Of a DNA stretch of 64,000 nt, positions 35,923 through 47,348 are shown piece after piece. The stretch is from Phlyctochytrium arcticum (lineage: Eukaryota; Chytridiomycota; Chytridiomycetes; Chytridiales; Chytridiaceae). The notes under the pieces are model-generated. The model saw only the letters and a list, made by a program, of their open reading frames with translations, made no database searches and was not told the origin of the DNA. Made by a program: the position numbers and the translations under genes. Positions within the stretch are counted from its first letter, which is position 1; each line of letters opens with the position of its first letter. The DNA is taken from positions 124,001-188,000 of the forward strand of contig JAHLKI010000037.1 of NCBI GenBank assembly GCA_025602905.1, read 5' to 3'.

Positions 35923-36839
35923 ATGGAGGTAGCCCCAGCGACATCCCCCTCTGCACCGGATTCGCCAAATGGCGGATTCACGCGGATGGTTTCCGGTAAG
36001 CTCCTATTTTTGTCGTCCATATGCTACTCGACATGCTCCATCAAATTGCTGATCTTTATGTTAGATTTGGGTAAAAAACTGAGTCGCCGACAAGGCCCCG
36101 ATGAACTTGTTCAGCGCCACATTCTTCGTGAAGACGAACTCAATCCCTCCGTCTCTAATGTGATTATCCAGCAAAAAGCCGCGCTAGAAGCAGATAAGAC
36201 CAAGGATCAACTCAACCGCCGCATTCAACATCGTCCCAATCGTGTGGACCTAAAGCTTCGCAACATTTTACGCGTGGACTCTAACGATAGCATCGCGGAT
36301 GAGGAACTCGCGTTACCAGTTAGTACAGGGATAACCCCAGTGGGGCAGCTTGATCTGCAGAAAACGCTGGGTTTTGAAGAGCGCCAAGAAAGTCTGCGTT
36401 CCATTCTGAAGAAGCGACCAGAAAAAGAAGCGTTGGAAGACATGAACATTTTGCGAGGCGGAGGGATCGATCCGTCGTTGGCTGCTGCGCAAGAACGGCT
36501 TCGAAAATCACAAGTGGCGGACGCGCTCGATTCGCGATTGCGAGAGCGACCCGAGATTGATGAATTGGCAGAGCGTCGCATTCTCATGTTTGCTGAAACA
36601 GTGGAAGTGCTGCCAACATTCCGAAAGTCAGAATATAACCGCAAGCCTGACGGGAATGCTACATTCCGAAAGCTTACTCCGCAGATGAAGGTCGTGATTC
36701 GCGAGGAGCTCAATACATTCAAAAAGCACGAAATGCCGGTCCACGAGCAAAGTAAGTTGACCTTTTCCTTGAAAATACTTGGCGGAATAACTTACAAAAC
36801 TTTTACCTTGCAGGTTTGCGGAATACTTGCTTTCACTAG
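35923..36839 (+). CDS. RPEL-repeat protein (actin-binding type)
   Basis: RPEL motifs bind G-actin in MRTF and Phactr proteins. Three exons (35923-35995, 36065-36751, 36814-36839) give 261 residues. RPEL-type repeats are visible as LNRRIQHRPNRVDLKLRNIL, LRSILKKRPEKEALEDMNIL and LDSRLRERPEIDELAERRIL, with a more diverged first unit LSRRQGPDELVQRHIL. The last exon is only 26 nt and makes SLRNTCFH, matching the conserved S..NTRFH end of fungal RPEL proteins. The upstream open frame to 35815 lacks an ATG, so 35923 (MEVAPATSPS) is chosen. Nuclear or cytosolic role is unknown. Confidence 0.82.
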
Positions 36840-37529
36840 TCCCTGCCGGTCGCTCACTCATGACTCCTGGGAAAATGCATTTACCACGACCACGCCGTTT
36901 TCCCTGAGACCTAGAGCATATGTTTTTCTGCAGGCATACATATAGTCTCCCTCCTCTATACGCACGTAGGCTCTCACTACTATTTCTGTCTCCCATTTAT
37001 TTCCGCCCTGTTCTTGGTATAGTTACTTTTAGAGCTGTTTTGTTAAGTCTTTTCGGTAAATAGGACAAATGTAAAATCGAAACTGTATGCGGGAAAATGC
37101 CAGTAGCTTGCAGATTTTGGTACAGTACGCAGATAAAAGTGAAGCTTTTTTTCCAATTAGAGTTTCAATGGGATACATCGTTTTTCTATCTGGGGTACGG
37201 AAACTGAAAGGAGGAAGCCTTCAGTTAGTCAGTTTCCATGCCCCAGTATTAACTGATCATGCTTCTAACAACCCCTCTAATTACTTTTGTGAAGAGCATG
37301 GTGATGCGATATACAGGAATTGGTATATACAAGAAGCGATAGGATTTTGTCCACAATGGCTGTGCAACTAATTAACATGACCATGCTTGACTGTTGACAC
37401 TCAGCTTGACTCGTGTACTGTCATCACTTCAAGACCTGGAATATAAAAGCAGGGCCTCGCGGTACTTCCCTTGGCTAAACGATATTTTCTTCGTTAATTC
37501 ATCTTTGGCAATTATCAAACCGCTGGAAG
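36840..37529. other. Intergenic region between RPEL and CBS genes
   Basis: Only one short AT-rich frame (37087-37371) with no coding support. A TATAAAA lies at about 37443, roughly 90 bp before the next ATG, a plausible promoter element. Confidence 0.45.
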
Positions 37530-38773
37530 ATGTCAACGCTCCTCGACAAATACACGATTAACGATGTCTTTGCTGACATCGCAGCGCAGAACCGCTCTCA
37601 CCGCCCACCCCAGTTGATAGATCTGTCCGTCGATGCCAAAATACCTGAAGCCTTGGCGATCTTGACCCAGTATCGCATCTTGGGTAAGAATGCATTGTCG
37701 CGCGGATTTTTGGTCAAGGGCTGATTTATGATCTTTCTGTTTTGTTTTATAGCCGTTGCAGTGTATGGAAAGAAGGGACACTGGCTGGGCGCTGGAATGA
37801 GTGAGGCATATGCGGGTGATAAGCAATACCTGGGATTTGTTAGCGTAAGTGACACCCGCTGCCGATTTGATTTGAATTATAGAGCTGATGATGGAAATTA
37901 CTGTAGATTTTGGATATTGTCGAGTATCTGAATACCCACGGATACTTGGGTTCAAAGTCCGATGTAAACAATCTTTGGGACCCGGCCAAAACAACCCTGC
38001 GGCCGCTACTAGGCGCGACTATCGAGTCTCGTTCACTGTACGTTGCCCGTCCTGATATTCCGCTCCGCCGCGCGCTCGAGCCTTTTGGACGGGGAGTCCA
38101 TCGCATTCTTGTCCCCACTATTCCTGATATGGCAGATGCGGCCCTCGGAGCGTTTGGTCCCACCAATGCCGAATTAGACCAACGCGTACACTCAAAAGAA
38201 AACAAGTTTCATGTTTTAACGCAAACCGACCTGATTCGATTTATTTACCGGCATCTGGAGGGCGATCAGATGTTGCAGAGTGTAGTCAATCAGACGGTGG
38301 AACAACTTTGTTTAAGTGACTCGGCGCGAAAGCGGGTGATGACGGTGGATATCAAGGATTCCGCTGTGCAAGTTCTAGCCCAGATGGCGAGTCAAGTTCT
38401 GGCTGCGGTCCCTGTAGTCAATGCACTTATGGAGGGAATGATGGTGGGCACACTGAGTATTTCGGATATGCGGTCTTTTCTACTTGGACGCCGATCCGAC
38501 CAGCCGGCGGCACACGTTCTCGAACAGCTACGCTCGTTGTCAAATCTCAGCGTTGGCGAATTTCTGCTGTCTATTGACGGTGGGGATCATGTTAGCGCCT
38601 CAGAGTCAAAAGAACTTCGGTGCAGTCCCGAAACGTCACTTATGCAAGTTCTGAGGATTGGCCTGGAGCATGGCATTCACCGTTTATGGATTATGGATCA
38701 GGAAAATCGTCCCATCGGGGTCGTGAGTTGGACCGACGTGATTAATGCCATTAGCCTGGGAACCTCGAGTTAA
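37530..38773 (+). CDS. CBS-domain protein (SNF4/SDS23-like)
   Basis: Three exons (37530-37683, 37753-37844, 37907-38773) give 370 residues. CBS-type units are seen at DLSVDAKIPEALAILTQYRI to FVSILDIVEYLN, at DIPLRRALEPFGRGVHRILV to LTQTDLIRFIY, at DSAVQVLAQMASQVLAAVPV to GTLSISDMRSFL, and at SLMQVLRIGLEHGIHRLWIMD ending VVSWTDVINAI. Four CBS units are the pattern of AMPK gamma and of fungal Sds23-like proteins, which bind adenine nucleotides. It lacks a catalytic domain, so it is a regulatory or sensor protein. Whether it is the AMPK gamma subunit is uncertain because the sequence is not strongly Snf4-like. Confidence 0.75.
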
Positions 38774-39162
38774 AGACAGGACCGCTTACACTTGCAAATT
38801 CACACGTTCCTTTTCATATTAATCACGAGTATTTCTCACGAATCCACAGAAACATATCCATTGTATCTAGTTAAAAGAAACGCATCAGCATAAGGCGGCC
38901 CATTCTTTACATTGCGTGTTATGCCCAATTCTCTTCGAATTTAGAGATGCTCCGAAGTTCAGCAGTCTTACCCCCTTCATATTGAACGTTTTATTCTTTG
39001 ACCCATACACATTTTTTCTTCGAATGCCCTTTTAGGCTGTACCTTCTTTTCTCCACAAATGTTGTTGGCATAAATTCAAAGAAATCACATCCAATTGTAT
39101 TTAGGTAAAAACAAGGCATCAGCATAACGACGTATTATATATAGTATATCTAAATTTCTGCT
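38774..39162. other. Convergent 3' interval with an imperfect duplication
   Basis: A segment near 38855-38900 (with GCATCAGCATAA) is repeated with changes near 39090-39135. No gene. Confidence 0.5.
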
Positions 39163-42100
39163 CTAAGGGCGACGACCGGCAACCTCCTTTAAGAAAGCAA
39201 AGTTTGCTGCCCCCGTAGCTTCTGCCAAATCTCTAAACCAGCCTCCTTCAATAGCCAACAGCTCGACCGGCGAGCCAGACTCTACAACGCGTCCCTTGTC
39301 CAACACCACAACCCGGTCAAACTCAATGATGGTGTTGATCCGATGCGCGATACTGAGCACGGTCGTCCCGCTGAACTCAGTTTGAATCGAACGCTGAATG
39401 ACCGAATCGGCCTCCGAGTCGACACTGGCGGTTGCTTCGTCCATGACTAGGATCTTGGGTTTGACGAGGACTGCCCGAGCCAGGCATAGAAGTTGGCGCT
39501 GACCCACGGAAAGATTTTCACCGTTTTCGGTGACGGGAGAGTCGAGTTTTTGGGGGAGGGCGACAATGTAGGGTTTAAGATTGAGTAACTCGAGAACGTC
39601 CCAGAGTTGGGTATCAGAAAGGTCGGTGGTGCCCATGGTCAGATTTGATCGGATAGTGCCAGTAAACAAAACCGGGTCCTGCGGAATGATTTGAAGACTG
39701 GAACGCAGGGTGGAGAGTCCCACTTTGGCGATATCGATTCCATCAATGGTAATAGACCCGGAGTCGAGTTCCAGAAGCCGGAAAAGAGCGGTCAAGAGGG
39801 TTGATTTTCCGGATCCCGTTCGACCAACAATCCCAACCTTTTCACCCGGGAAGATGGTCAATGACAGGTTTTTGAGCACGGGGACAAGGGGGCGGGTTGG
39901 GTAGGAAAGGGAAATGTCGGAGAGTGTAAGGGATCCATTGGGTGGCCAGTTGGTGGGATCAGGGTCGGTCGGGAGCGTGGCCGGTGCTTCGCGGGGTATT
40001 TGGGAGGCGTATTCGTCCAATCGTTCCATCGCGTTCATGTTGGCCTCAAGAAGGGCAAAGGATCCGAGTGCCATTTCGATATATGTTGTCAAAGGCACTG
40101 CATATGAGAAGGCTAGACCAACAAGTGGGCCATTGATGACATGCGTAGCACCCAGGATGGCCAGACCAAAAACGAGCGAACTCGACATGAGCTCCATTCG
40201 AGACATGACCCAGATCTGAGCGAGATTTTGGAGAAGGTATGGTTCACCACTGCGGTCCACCAGCGTAAAACATTTTTCGCGAAACCGAGTTTCGGCCCGG
40301 AATGCACGGACGGTAGCAATGCCAGCAAGAGTTTCAGAGATGTGAGCATAGAGAGGTGAGCGCTGGATAGAGTCGATGCGTTTCAGTTCGCGGTATGATG
40401 CGCGGTAAAACCGGAGAATGTAGCCATAGATAACAAGCATAGGAATAAAGAATAGAATCATGTAGGGCGAAGCGACAGATAGCAGAATGAAGGTGCCGAT
40501 GATCTGAACGATGGAAACAGTGAGCATCATCATATCAGCCCAGATACGTCGGTCTACCGCGTCAACATCCTTGGAAAAACGATTCAATATCCGTCCAATG
40601 GGTTGTGAATCAAAGAAACTCATGGGAGCGCGAAGGAGGGAGGCTAGAGCTTGACGATGTATCTTTTTGGCAGCCGCATAAGCTCCCAAAACAATTACCC
40701 CTGGAACCAAGAAGGCAAATATCACGGCTGTCAGGCCCAACAGACCGTAAACAAGCATATATTTTCGGTTTGTCCATCCAAAGGCGTCGGTGGCCCACCA
40801 CGTCAAGCAGTAGTTGTTCATAATTTGTGCCGCTTGATAAAATGAACAGACCAAAATAACAGTGGCTAGCCAAGGGTATCCTCCAGCATTACGCACGTAG
40901 GTTTTCAACGTTTTGATTTGAACAGCGCCCATCGGTCGTTCTTCGGCTACAATCAGACCTCCTTTTCCAGCCTTTGAAGCGTTGTCTTCAACGACGGGTT
41001 TCTTTTCTGTTTTGGTGGCATCTATGGTCTCGTCCGTAGTGGCCTCGTCAGCAGGATCCTTTTTGTCATCCATCTTGTGGTGCTTCATCAATTCGACAAA
41101 TCCGCCTCCCGCAGCCATCAAATCGTCAAAACGGCCTTGCTCGAGCACCTGCCCACCACCCATCACCACGATCCAGTCCACGTCGCGCAACAGATGCAAA
41201 TGGTGGGTAACCAAAACTCGAGTCCGGCCTTTCAATGCACCAAGAATGCATTCCTGGAAAACATGCGCGCCAACATGAGCGTCCAGAGCGCTGATGGGGT
41301 CATCCAGCAAGTAAATATCAGCCGCGTCATAGACGGCTCTCGCCAGAGCAATTCGGGCCTTTTGTCCTCCTGACACATTCACGCCCTTCTCTCCAATCTC
41401 GGTATCCAGTCCCCCGGGTAACTCTTCCAAATCGATATCCAGCCCCGTCACGCGCACCGCCTGGCGGATACGAGCCTCATCATTGGGCTGTCCAAAGAGA
41501 ATGTTGGAGCGAACAGTGTCGGTTTGGATCCAGGGTTGCTGTGTGCAGTATGCAACTGAACCATGGAGGGACACGCGGGAAGATGGAAGAGCAGTCATTT
41601 CACCAATAAGAGCCGATAGAAGCGAGGATTTGCCACATCCTACAGGTCCAACAATGGCTGTGAGGCTGCCTTTCTTGATGCGGAGATTGAGGTCAGTGAG
41701 GAAAGGTGGCAGATCAACTTCGTCCTTTGTCTTAGTGTCGTCCGTAGTGGTATTGGTAGTGTCATCTACGACAATGGTGTCGACACTCCCATCAGGACTT
41801 TGTTGAATAACTGGGCCAGCCATATCCTTGTCCTTGCTCGTTTCAAGTTCTTTGGCCTTTTCCTGGGCCGCAGCGGTAGCATCAAGTTTCTTTTGTTCCT
41901 TTTTGCCCACGGTCTTTTTGTCTTCTTTCACCTGCTCCCATTTGAACGCGCCCTCAATTTCAATAGCGGCGTCGTCATCCTCCCCTTCGGAAACTTGTCC
42001 AATTGCAACCGGTGTACTTTCCGAGGCTTGCAGAAAACCTCTGATCCGACACCAGCAGACGTACGTATTGATTCCGTGGGTCACGGCCTGGGGAAGATTG

Positions 42101-43569
42101 ATCATGGGTATAAACAACGTACTGAAGAGCAGAAGCGCCGGAAAGATGTTGACGACATTTGGAAGACCACCGGTCAGGGTGAATACGACAAAAGTGATGA
42201 TGGGCAAGATGATGGGAACAGTGTGTCCGATGGAGAGAATAAAGGTAAACGCGTAATACAGACGACGGACAGCATGAATCTGGCTATTTCTGACGGCGGT
42301 GATTCGGTCCGAAAATATGGGTTCCCAGGCACGCAATTTGACAATCTTGATGGCGTAGAGAAGTTCCCGGATATGCTGGAGACGGCCATCACCATGTTTC
42401 ATGGCTGCCACCTGGTTTTTCTTTGCAAGGCGCATGAGCGGAGACTGGATAATGAGCAAGACAATCATGGTGCCAATGCCGGCCCATACGGCCTTGCCCA
42501 TCAGATTGACCAACAATGCGGCTCCAATGATGAGCAGCAGGGGACCAGACACAAGCCAGTTAAGGATCATGAAGGACTGACTCATGATTTCGACATCGAC
42601 ATTGACCATATTGATGATTTTGCCCTGAGAGAACTCGCGGCTCGCTTTCCCTGACAGTTTGAGCGATTTGATGTAAATCAAGGACATGGCAGCTGATCGG
42701 AAGCGGTGCATGAGCCATCGGTTGGTTTGCTCGTACGTGTAGCGACTCAGGGTTGCCGATGCATGTAAGATGACTATGATGAAGGCGATGGCGATACCAG
42801 AGTCAATCCAGAGGTCGTCGGCGCGGGTGGGATCTGATTCAGGTTTGACAAAGATCAATAGCTGCTGGATGAACAGTGGGACGGTGAGTTGCAAGGCCAG
42901 CTCGATGATTGAAAATGTCACGGAAAACAACCTGATTGGAAGGAAAGGACAAAAATATCAAGTTAATGTCTGTTTCTGATAAGTAGCATAATGCAAATCT
43001 ATTTGACATTGCGCAGTGGCATGTCGCTTTCAGCCCGTGAATTCACTCGACTAACAAAGCAGCAACCGCGATAGCATTCCGAATACGTAGCCAGCCAACT
43101 GTACTTGAGGTTCTTCCCCCCTCATCCAATATTGTCAACAGCCATTGTGAATAGGAACCTACCATTTCCAAAGAATCAATTTTCGAAGGTACGTTGAGGG
43201 GTTGGGCAATGGAACATTTTTCGGGTCCTTTTGATGCTGCTCGAGTTGTTGCCAATAGGGGTCAAAGGTGGTAAGGAGTCCTCTTGATTGTTCTTTGGGC
43301 AGCGCTTGAATCATATCCTCTGGCTGAAGAACCCTGGAGTAGCCGAGTTGCATGAGTGGGGTGACCCAAGTGGCAAAGAGCCATGCGAAGGGATTCCGGG
43401 TGGGTGTGCGGGGTGGTTGAACATGGTGTTTTGGCGAATGGGTAATGGCATCTGAGGGTATTGACTTTCCTGGTGAAAGCGGAGATGAATTTGGGGACGG
43501 AGCGAAGTTGGCATGGTTTTTGTGGACAGAAACGACGTGCAGTTCTTGCTCGTCCTTTTGTTTAGACAT
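39163..43569 (-). CDS. ABC transporter, ABCC/MRP family
   Basis: Full ABCC exporter, usually vacuolar or plasma-membrane, moving glutathione conjugates or organic anions. The main exon 42931-39163 encodes about 1,255 residues: first membrane domain (from FSVTFSIIELALQL), NBD1 with Walker A GPVGCGKSSL, ABC signature VSGGQKARIALARAV and Walker B IYLLDDP, an acidic linker (KKDPADEATTDETIDATK), second membrane domain, and NBD2 with GRTGSGKSTLL, LSVGQRQLLCLARAV and ILVMDEATAS. An unusually long Lys/Asp-rich insert precedes NBD1. The N-terminal exon starts at ATG 43569 (MSKQKDEQELHVV) and ends at WKW with a GTAGGT donor near 43160. A small middle exon near 43105-43055 is likely, but its donor does not fit the frame, so that join is unresolved. 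No N-terminal TMD0 is seen. Confidence 0.9.
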
Positions 43570-44852
43570 TTGTTATGAGAACTGAGGTTGAAAGACTCCG
43601 GGGATGTATTTTGGACGTTTCTGTATTTATAAAAATTCTTTTTGATGAGGTTGATCGAAGATCCGGATTCCGGAGCTGAAATAACGTTGTATAGGAATCT
43701 CGGTGGTCAGTGACACAAAACCGGAGCAAGATTTTTGACGTTGTGGACTCTACGATGGAATGCAGGCTCAGATGGGCAGCAGACTGGACGGGAGAATTTG
43801 ACCTTCCAAGAGCTCTTATGTTACAGTTATGTATGAACGTGTTGAAAGCTGGACTGTGGGCACCCACGACGGGATTCGGATGCGCTGGCAGTGGAGAGGC
43901 CTGAAGGCCGTGGGTCACAGACTCACAGTGGATGTGAGCAATGTGAATCAGTCAAAAACGGAACCTCTGGGGAATCTGGGACATGGATTCAGGACGTAGG
44001 AGACGCCGAGATCATCGAGATGGGAGGGGGCAGCCATGGGTGCGTCCGTCTTTCAACTTCTTTGGGACCCACTGGTGGTGCGCTAAATTCCATAGTTGCC
44101 AGTGCCAAGTCAAGTCAAGGCCAACTCCGATAACTTTTGCCAGAGCACCCACGACAGCGCTAATTTTTACACGACGCGCTGGTGTCAGGAAGCTGGAGCC
44201 AAGGACACGGATTGAGGCCAGATGACCTTGAGTCACCGCCGCACTCCAGCCACAACTGGGGAGGACATTCGATCGCCTTCGATATTTAGCCTAGTATAGT
44301 AAATTGCCCTTCTGTGTTTCTCCATAGTGTTTTCCCCTATGGGGGGATTTCCTGTACTATAAAAACGGGAGAGGTTCGCCCCCCCGGATGAATAAGAGGG
44401 AGAAGATTGAACCCACAATTCTGACTGGGAATGCTGTCAGATGCATCGAATTTGTACTCAGCGCAACCCGAGATTTTCCCGCCAAAAATTTACGTAAGCA
44501 ATGTCCGACGGTCCGAACGATTTCCGCGACAACTGATGGGTGCTATACTGATGTAAATTCTAATGTAAAAAAAGAGTGCTAAGAAGTGAATGAAATGATC
44601 GAACATATGCTAAAATATAAGTGGGAGGATGTTCACCGCGCCAAACTGTGTAATAGGTGCAAACTACGCCCTAAAAACCGACAGCATGAGATTGTCATGG
44701 GGTATGGAAATGGACCCCAAACGTCAAACGCAGAACGCATCGATGTGAGAGGCTGAGATATCTCAATCTAGACAATGTTTGTAAGAAAGTGAGTAACTGT
44801 TCATGGTGTAGCGGCGCAACCAGCGCCTGAGGGGCAGGCGAGTACCCTGTCT
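43570..44852. other. About 1.3 kb without a supported gene
   Basis: Promoter side of the ABC transporter, then anonymous sequence. At 44293-44363 TATAGTA-type ends face each other around a CCATAG...CTATGG hairpin, possibly a short non-autonomous element. No frame shows coding character. Confidence 0.35.
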
Positions 44853-45554
44853 TTACGCACCTTCAACATCACGCGCTGGAACCTTGTCAATGTTCTTCCA
44901 AAAGTTGGTCAGCGATTGCTTGGCAATCCACTGAAACATGCTGGGGCACTTGCAATCATCTGTTAGGCATCCGCAGCCTGCACGATCTCCTGTCAACGAA
45001 TTCGTGTTTAACAAATCCCGCGTCTTCTGGGCTTTGGCTGATGGCTTCGCTGGCCCATTGGTGATGTCGCCAAGAGGGGATTTAGACGATGGCTTCGGCA
45101 CAGATTGATAATCGACAATATTGACGTGCTTTCCAAGATTAACATACGTCTGACGCTTCAGAGGGATTGCGACCAAGCTTTCTCGAAGGGTAACTATGAT
45201 CTTGTCGGGATTTTCCTTGTTTGCATTTCTTGCTGGACTGGACCCTGGTGTTGGTAACGATGAAGAGGAGGGAGGGGATTGAACTGGAGGACTTGATGGG
45301 GATGGAAGAGGAGAATTTGGGCTGGGTGGAGGGGGAGGCCTTACCACAAGGTTGTAGTGGGGCACATTGGACCAATACGACAACTTTCCAGTTTGTCCTT
45401 TTACGTCAAACCAGAAGGATAGAAGGGTAGAAAAAAGATCTTTCAGATGAGAAACCATTCTGGGAACAACATCGTCCATCGCCTTCTCCAAGGGAAGCGG
45501 TGCACTGGACTTCTCATCATCATCTTCTTCATCATTGTCATGATCATCCGTCGG
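44853..45554 (-). pseudogene. 3' part of zinc-ribbon transposase-like gene, cut off by the LTR element
   Basis: Continuation of the gene whose 5' part lies at 52550-54676. It encodes an acidic start (DDHDNDEEDDDEKSS), the AMDDVVPRMVSHLKDLFSTLL block also found in the 9.1-kb fragment, a Pro/Ser-rich linker, and a Cys-rich end (GCGCLTDDCKCPSMFQWI). The frame appears to begin inside the LTR only because the LTR is open there. The native frame enters at the 5-bp target duplication and is in phase with the other half. Confidence 0.8.
45550..45554. repeat. Target-site duplication, left copy (GTCGG)
   Basis: GTCGG directly precedes the 5' LTR and recurs at 52550-52554 directly after the 3' LTR, the usual 5-bp duplication of Ty3/gypsy integration. 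Confidence 0.95.
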
Positions 45555-45790
45555 TGCAGCGGGCTCGTGGTTCGCTGCGCATTGTCCGCACCACTGCGCA
45601 AACAGCGCAGTGCCGTGCCACATCACACGTGTTGTTTTGTTTTTCTTTTTGTATATCCCATCCTGCACTGTACATTTTCAGACTCTTTACGCTTTCTCTT
45701 TACTCTGCGCTAAAGCAATACACAACCCGACTCACGCACCCTGGGAAGGTGCATTACCGTCCATACCACTTTTTACCCGAAAACGCTACA
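45555..45790 (+). repeat. 5' LTR
   Basis: 236 bp starting TGCAGCGGG and ending GCTACA (TG...CA ends). It matches 52314-52549 base for base as read by eye, indicating very recent insertion or gene conversion. Confidence 0.95.
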
Positions 45791-45808
45791 TGGTAGCACC
45801 ACCCCATC
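45791..45808 (+). other. Primer-binding site
   Basis: TGGTAGCACCACC begins directly after the 5' LTR. Its complement ends GGTGCTACCA, as expected for initiator methionine tRNA (acceptor stem starting AGCACC), the primer used by yeast Ty3. The tRNA itself is not in the window. Confidence 0.65.
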
Positions 45809-45913
45809 AGCAATCCTACTAGCCTCAAACCGTCCGTTTACCCTTTCGACTCGACCTTTCGCTTCTACCTCTTTCGCTTCTTTTACTTCTTTCTACTCTT
45901 TGTTCCGTTCAAC

Positions 45914-47314
45914 ATGGGTTCTGGACAAAAGCAGGCTGTGGCGCGCAAGACCAAAAGCAAAGGCAAGCCGAGTGAAGAGGGCCCCGTCTCTAGTACTATA
46001 GAGAGCGGACCTCCTCTCCTGGGTGAAGACCAAACTGAGGCTGGAGAGATCGGCCAGCATTCTGAGACATCCTCCATTGCTGGAGAAAGAGATGCTCAGG
46101 AGACTGGTTCGACCAGCACAGACAACCATGCGGGAGGCGTCGTACCCATGATGGTCGACGAAGAGCCCCCGAGAGACGTGGTTAGGCCCTCTGAGGGACC
46201 TACGGGGATGACTGGTGTTTCCCTCTCGGGTAATGCCACCCCCGCGGCGTCCGCTCTTGGAGGAGCCATCGCTGACGTCGCGGACAAGCAACAGCTTACG
46301 GCAATTCTCACATCCTTGACGGAGGAGATTGCTTCGCTCAAAGCTGACGTGGCCGCTCGCGATGGCAATGGCCAACAAGGAAACTTGTTTGATTCAATGC
46401 AAAACAAGTCACTCCAGCGCAAAGCTGAAAATGCCATGTTCTCGGGAGAGGGTAGTGACGTTGCGTCACACAAGAAGATCCGTGACTTCTTGGATAAGCA
46501 TTATGTTTTCCTTGACCATTCTCCCGCCAACGAGGACCAGCGCGCGGGGCGATCGTTCGTGGATTACATGGAACGCGCCCTTGAGGGAACAGCCAAGGAC
46601 TGGTTTTCCTCCATGACCCTGGCCGAGAGACCCGCAAACCGGGAGGAGTTTGAAGCGAAGCTCAGGGAGCGCTTCGAGCCACGAAACCCGCGGGACGCCA
46701 TTTTGGCCAGGCTCCGTCAGCTCACGTGCCGAAATTACTCGGCCTATATCTCCGCCTTCAACAGGATCACTGGCGAATTGAGAACCACCAGCACCGCCCG
46801 TAGCCCCATTGACGAAGATCAGATGCGACGCTACTTTCGTGACGGACTGGAACGGGGAGGGGAATTTTGGAGTCGCCTGATGCAGGCTGTTTTCGGAATG
46901 CATCCCGACGCCAACCTCACCCAGATCCAAACGGCTACCACCCAAACCCTCCAAGCGTGGGGATGCGACAATGACGGGGTCTATGTCCCTGTCGCGGGTG
47001 GAACCGGAAAAGGCAAGGGTCCCGCCTCCGTGCCGGCTGCCAATAATGGCCCGGCGAAGAACGGTGGTGGAAAGAGTCCCAAAGCCAACGTCTCTGCGGC
47101 AAATGGCAAAACCCACAACCATGGTAAGCCCTATGCTTACCAAGGGCGTGGAGCCAACGCTGGAGCCAGCGGATCCGGGTCAAGTTCATCTCCCGGACTT
47201 CGCAAAAACAACCAGCAGGCCGAGTCAGACCGCATCTGGTGCTACTGCTGCGGTAGTGGCGACCATTGGTCTGCCAGATGTCCCAATGCCAAACGCCGCG
47301 ATCCAAAAAACTAG
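45914..47314 (+). CDS. gag: Retrotransposon Gag
   Basis: Structural protein, 466 residues from ATG 45914 (MGSGQKQAVARK). It holds a Gag capsid-like region (GTAKDWFSSMTLAERPANRE, LRERFEPRNPRDAILARLRQ) and, near the C terminus, a CCHC zinc knuckle CYCCGSGDHWSARC. The stop TAG at 47312-47314 directly follows a slippery heptamer. It overlaps pol in the -1 frame. Confidence 0.93.
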   Translation: MGSGQKQAVARKTKSKGKPSEEGPVSSTIESGPPLLGEDQTEAGEIGQHSETSSIAGERDAQETGSTSTDNHAGGVVPMMVDEEPPRDVVRPSEGPTGMTGVSLSGNATPAASALGGAIADVADKQQLTAILTSLTEEIASLKADVAARDGNGQQGNLFDSMQNKSLQRKAENAMFSGEGSDVASHKKIRDFLDKHYVFLDHSPANEDQRAGRSFVDYMERALEGTAKDWFSSMTLAERPANREEFEAKLRERFEPRNPRDAILARLRQLTCRNYSAYISAFNRITGELRTTSTARSPIDEDQMRRYFRDGLERGGEFWSRLMQAVFGMHPDANLTQIQTATTQTLQAWGCDNDGVYVPVAGGTGKGKGPASVPAANNGPAKNGGGKSPKANVSAANGKTHNHGKPYAYQGRGANAGASGSGSSSSPGLRKNNQQAESDRIWCYCCGSGDHWSARCPNAKRRDPKN

Positions 47315-47348
47315 ATCCGGCAAGCAATAACGACACAGGTCGTTTGCC
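47305..47348 (+). promoter_or_regulatory. Programmed -1 frameshift signal between gag and pol
   Basis: The gag codons CCA AAA AAC TAG contain A AAA AAC (47305-47311) in the correct X XXY YYZ phase. Seven bases later a hairpin can form (47319-47348): GGCA with TGCC outside, AACGAC with GTCGTT inside, loop ACAG. The pol frame is -1 relative to gag. This is the classic arrangement for Gag-Pol production. Confidence 0.8.

Noticed and set aside
41800..42654. 284-codon plus-strand frame
   Set aside because: Antisense shadow of the ABC transporter's first membrane domain; no family features.
44853..45668. 271-codon frame taken as a complete gene starting within the LTR
   Set aside because: Its first part is LTR sequence also open at 52314-52434; the rest is the 3' half of the interrupted gene.
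46466..47143. 225-codon minus-strand frame
   Set aside because: Antisense shadow of gag.
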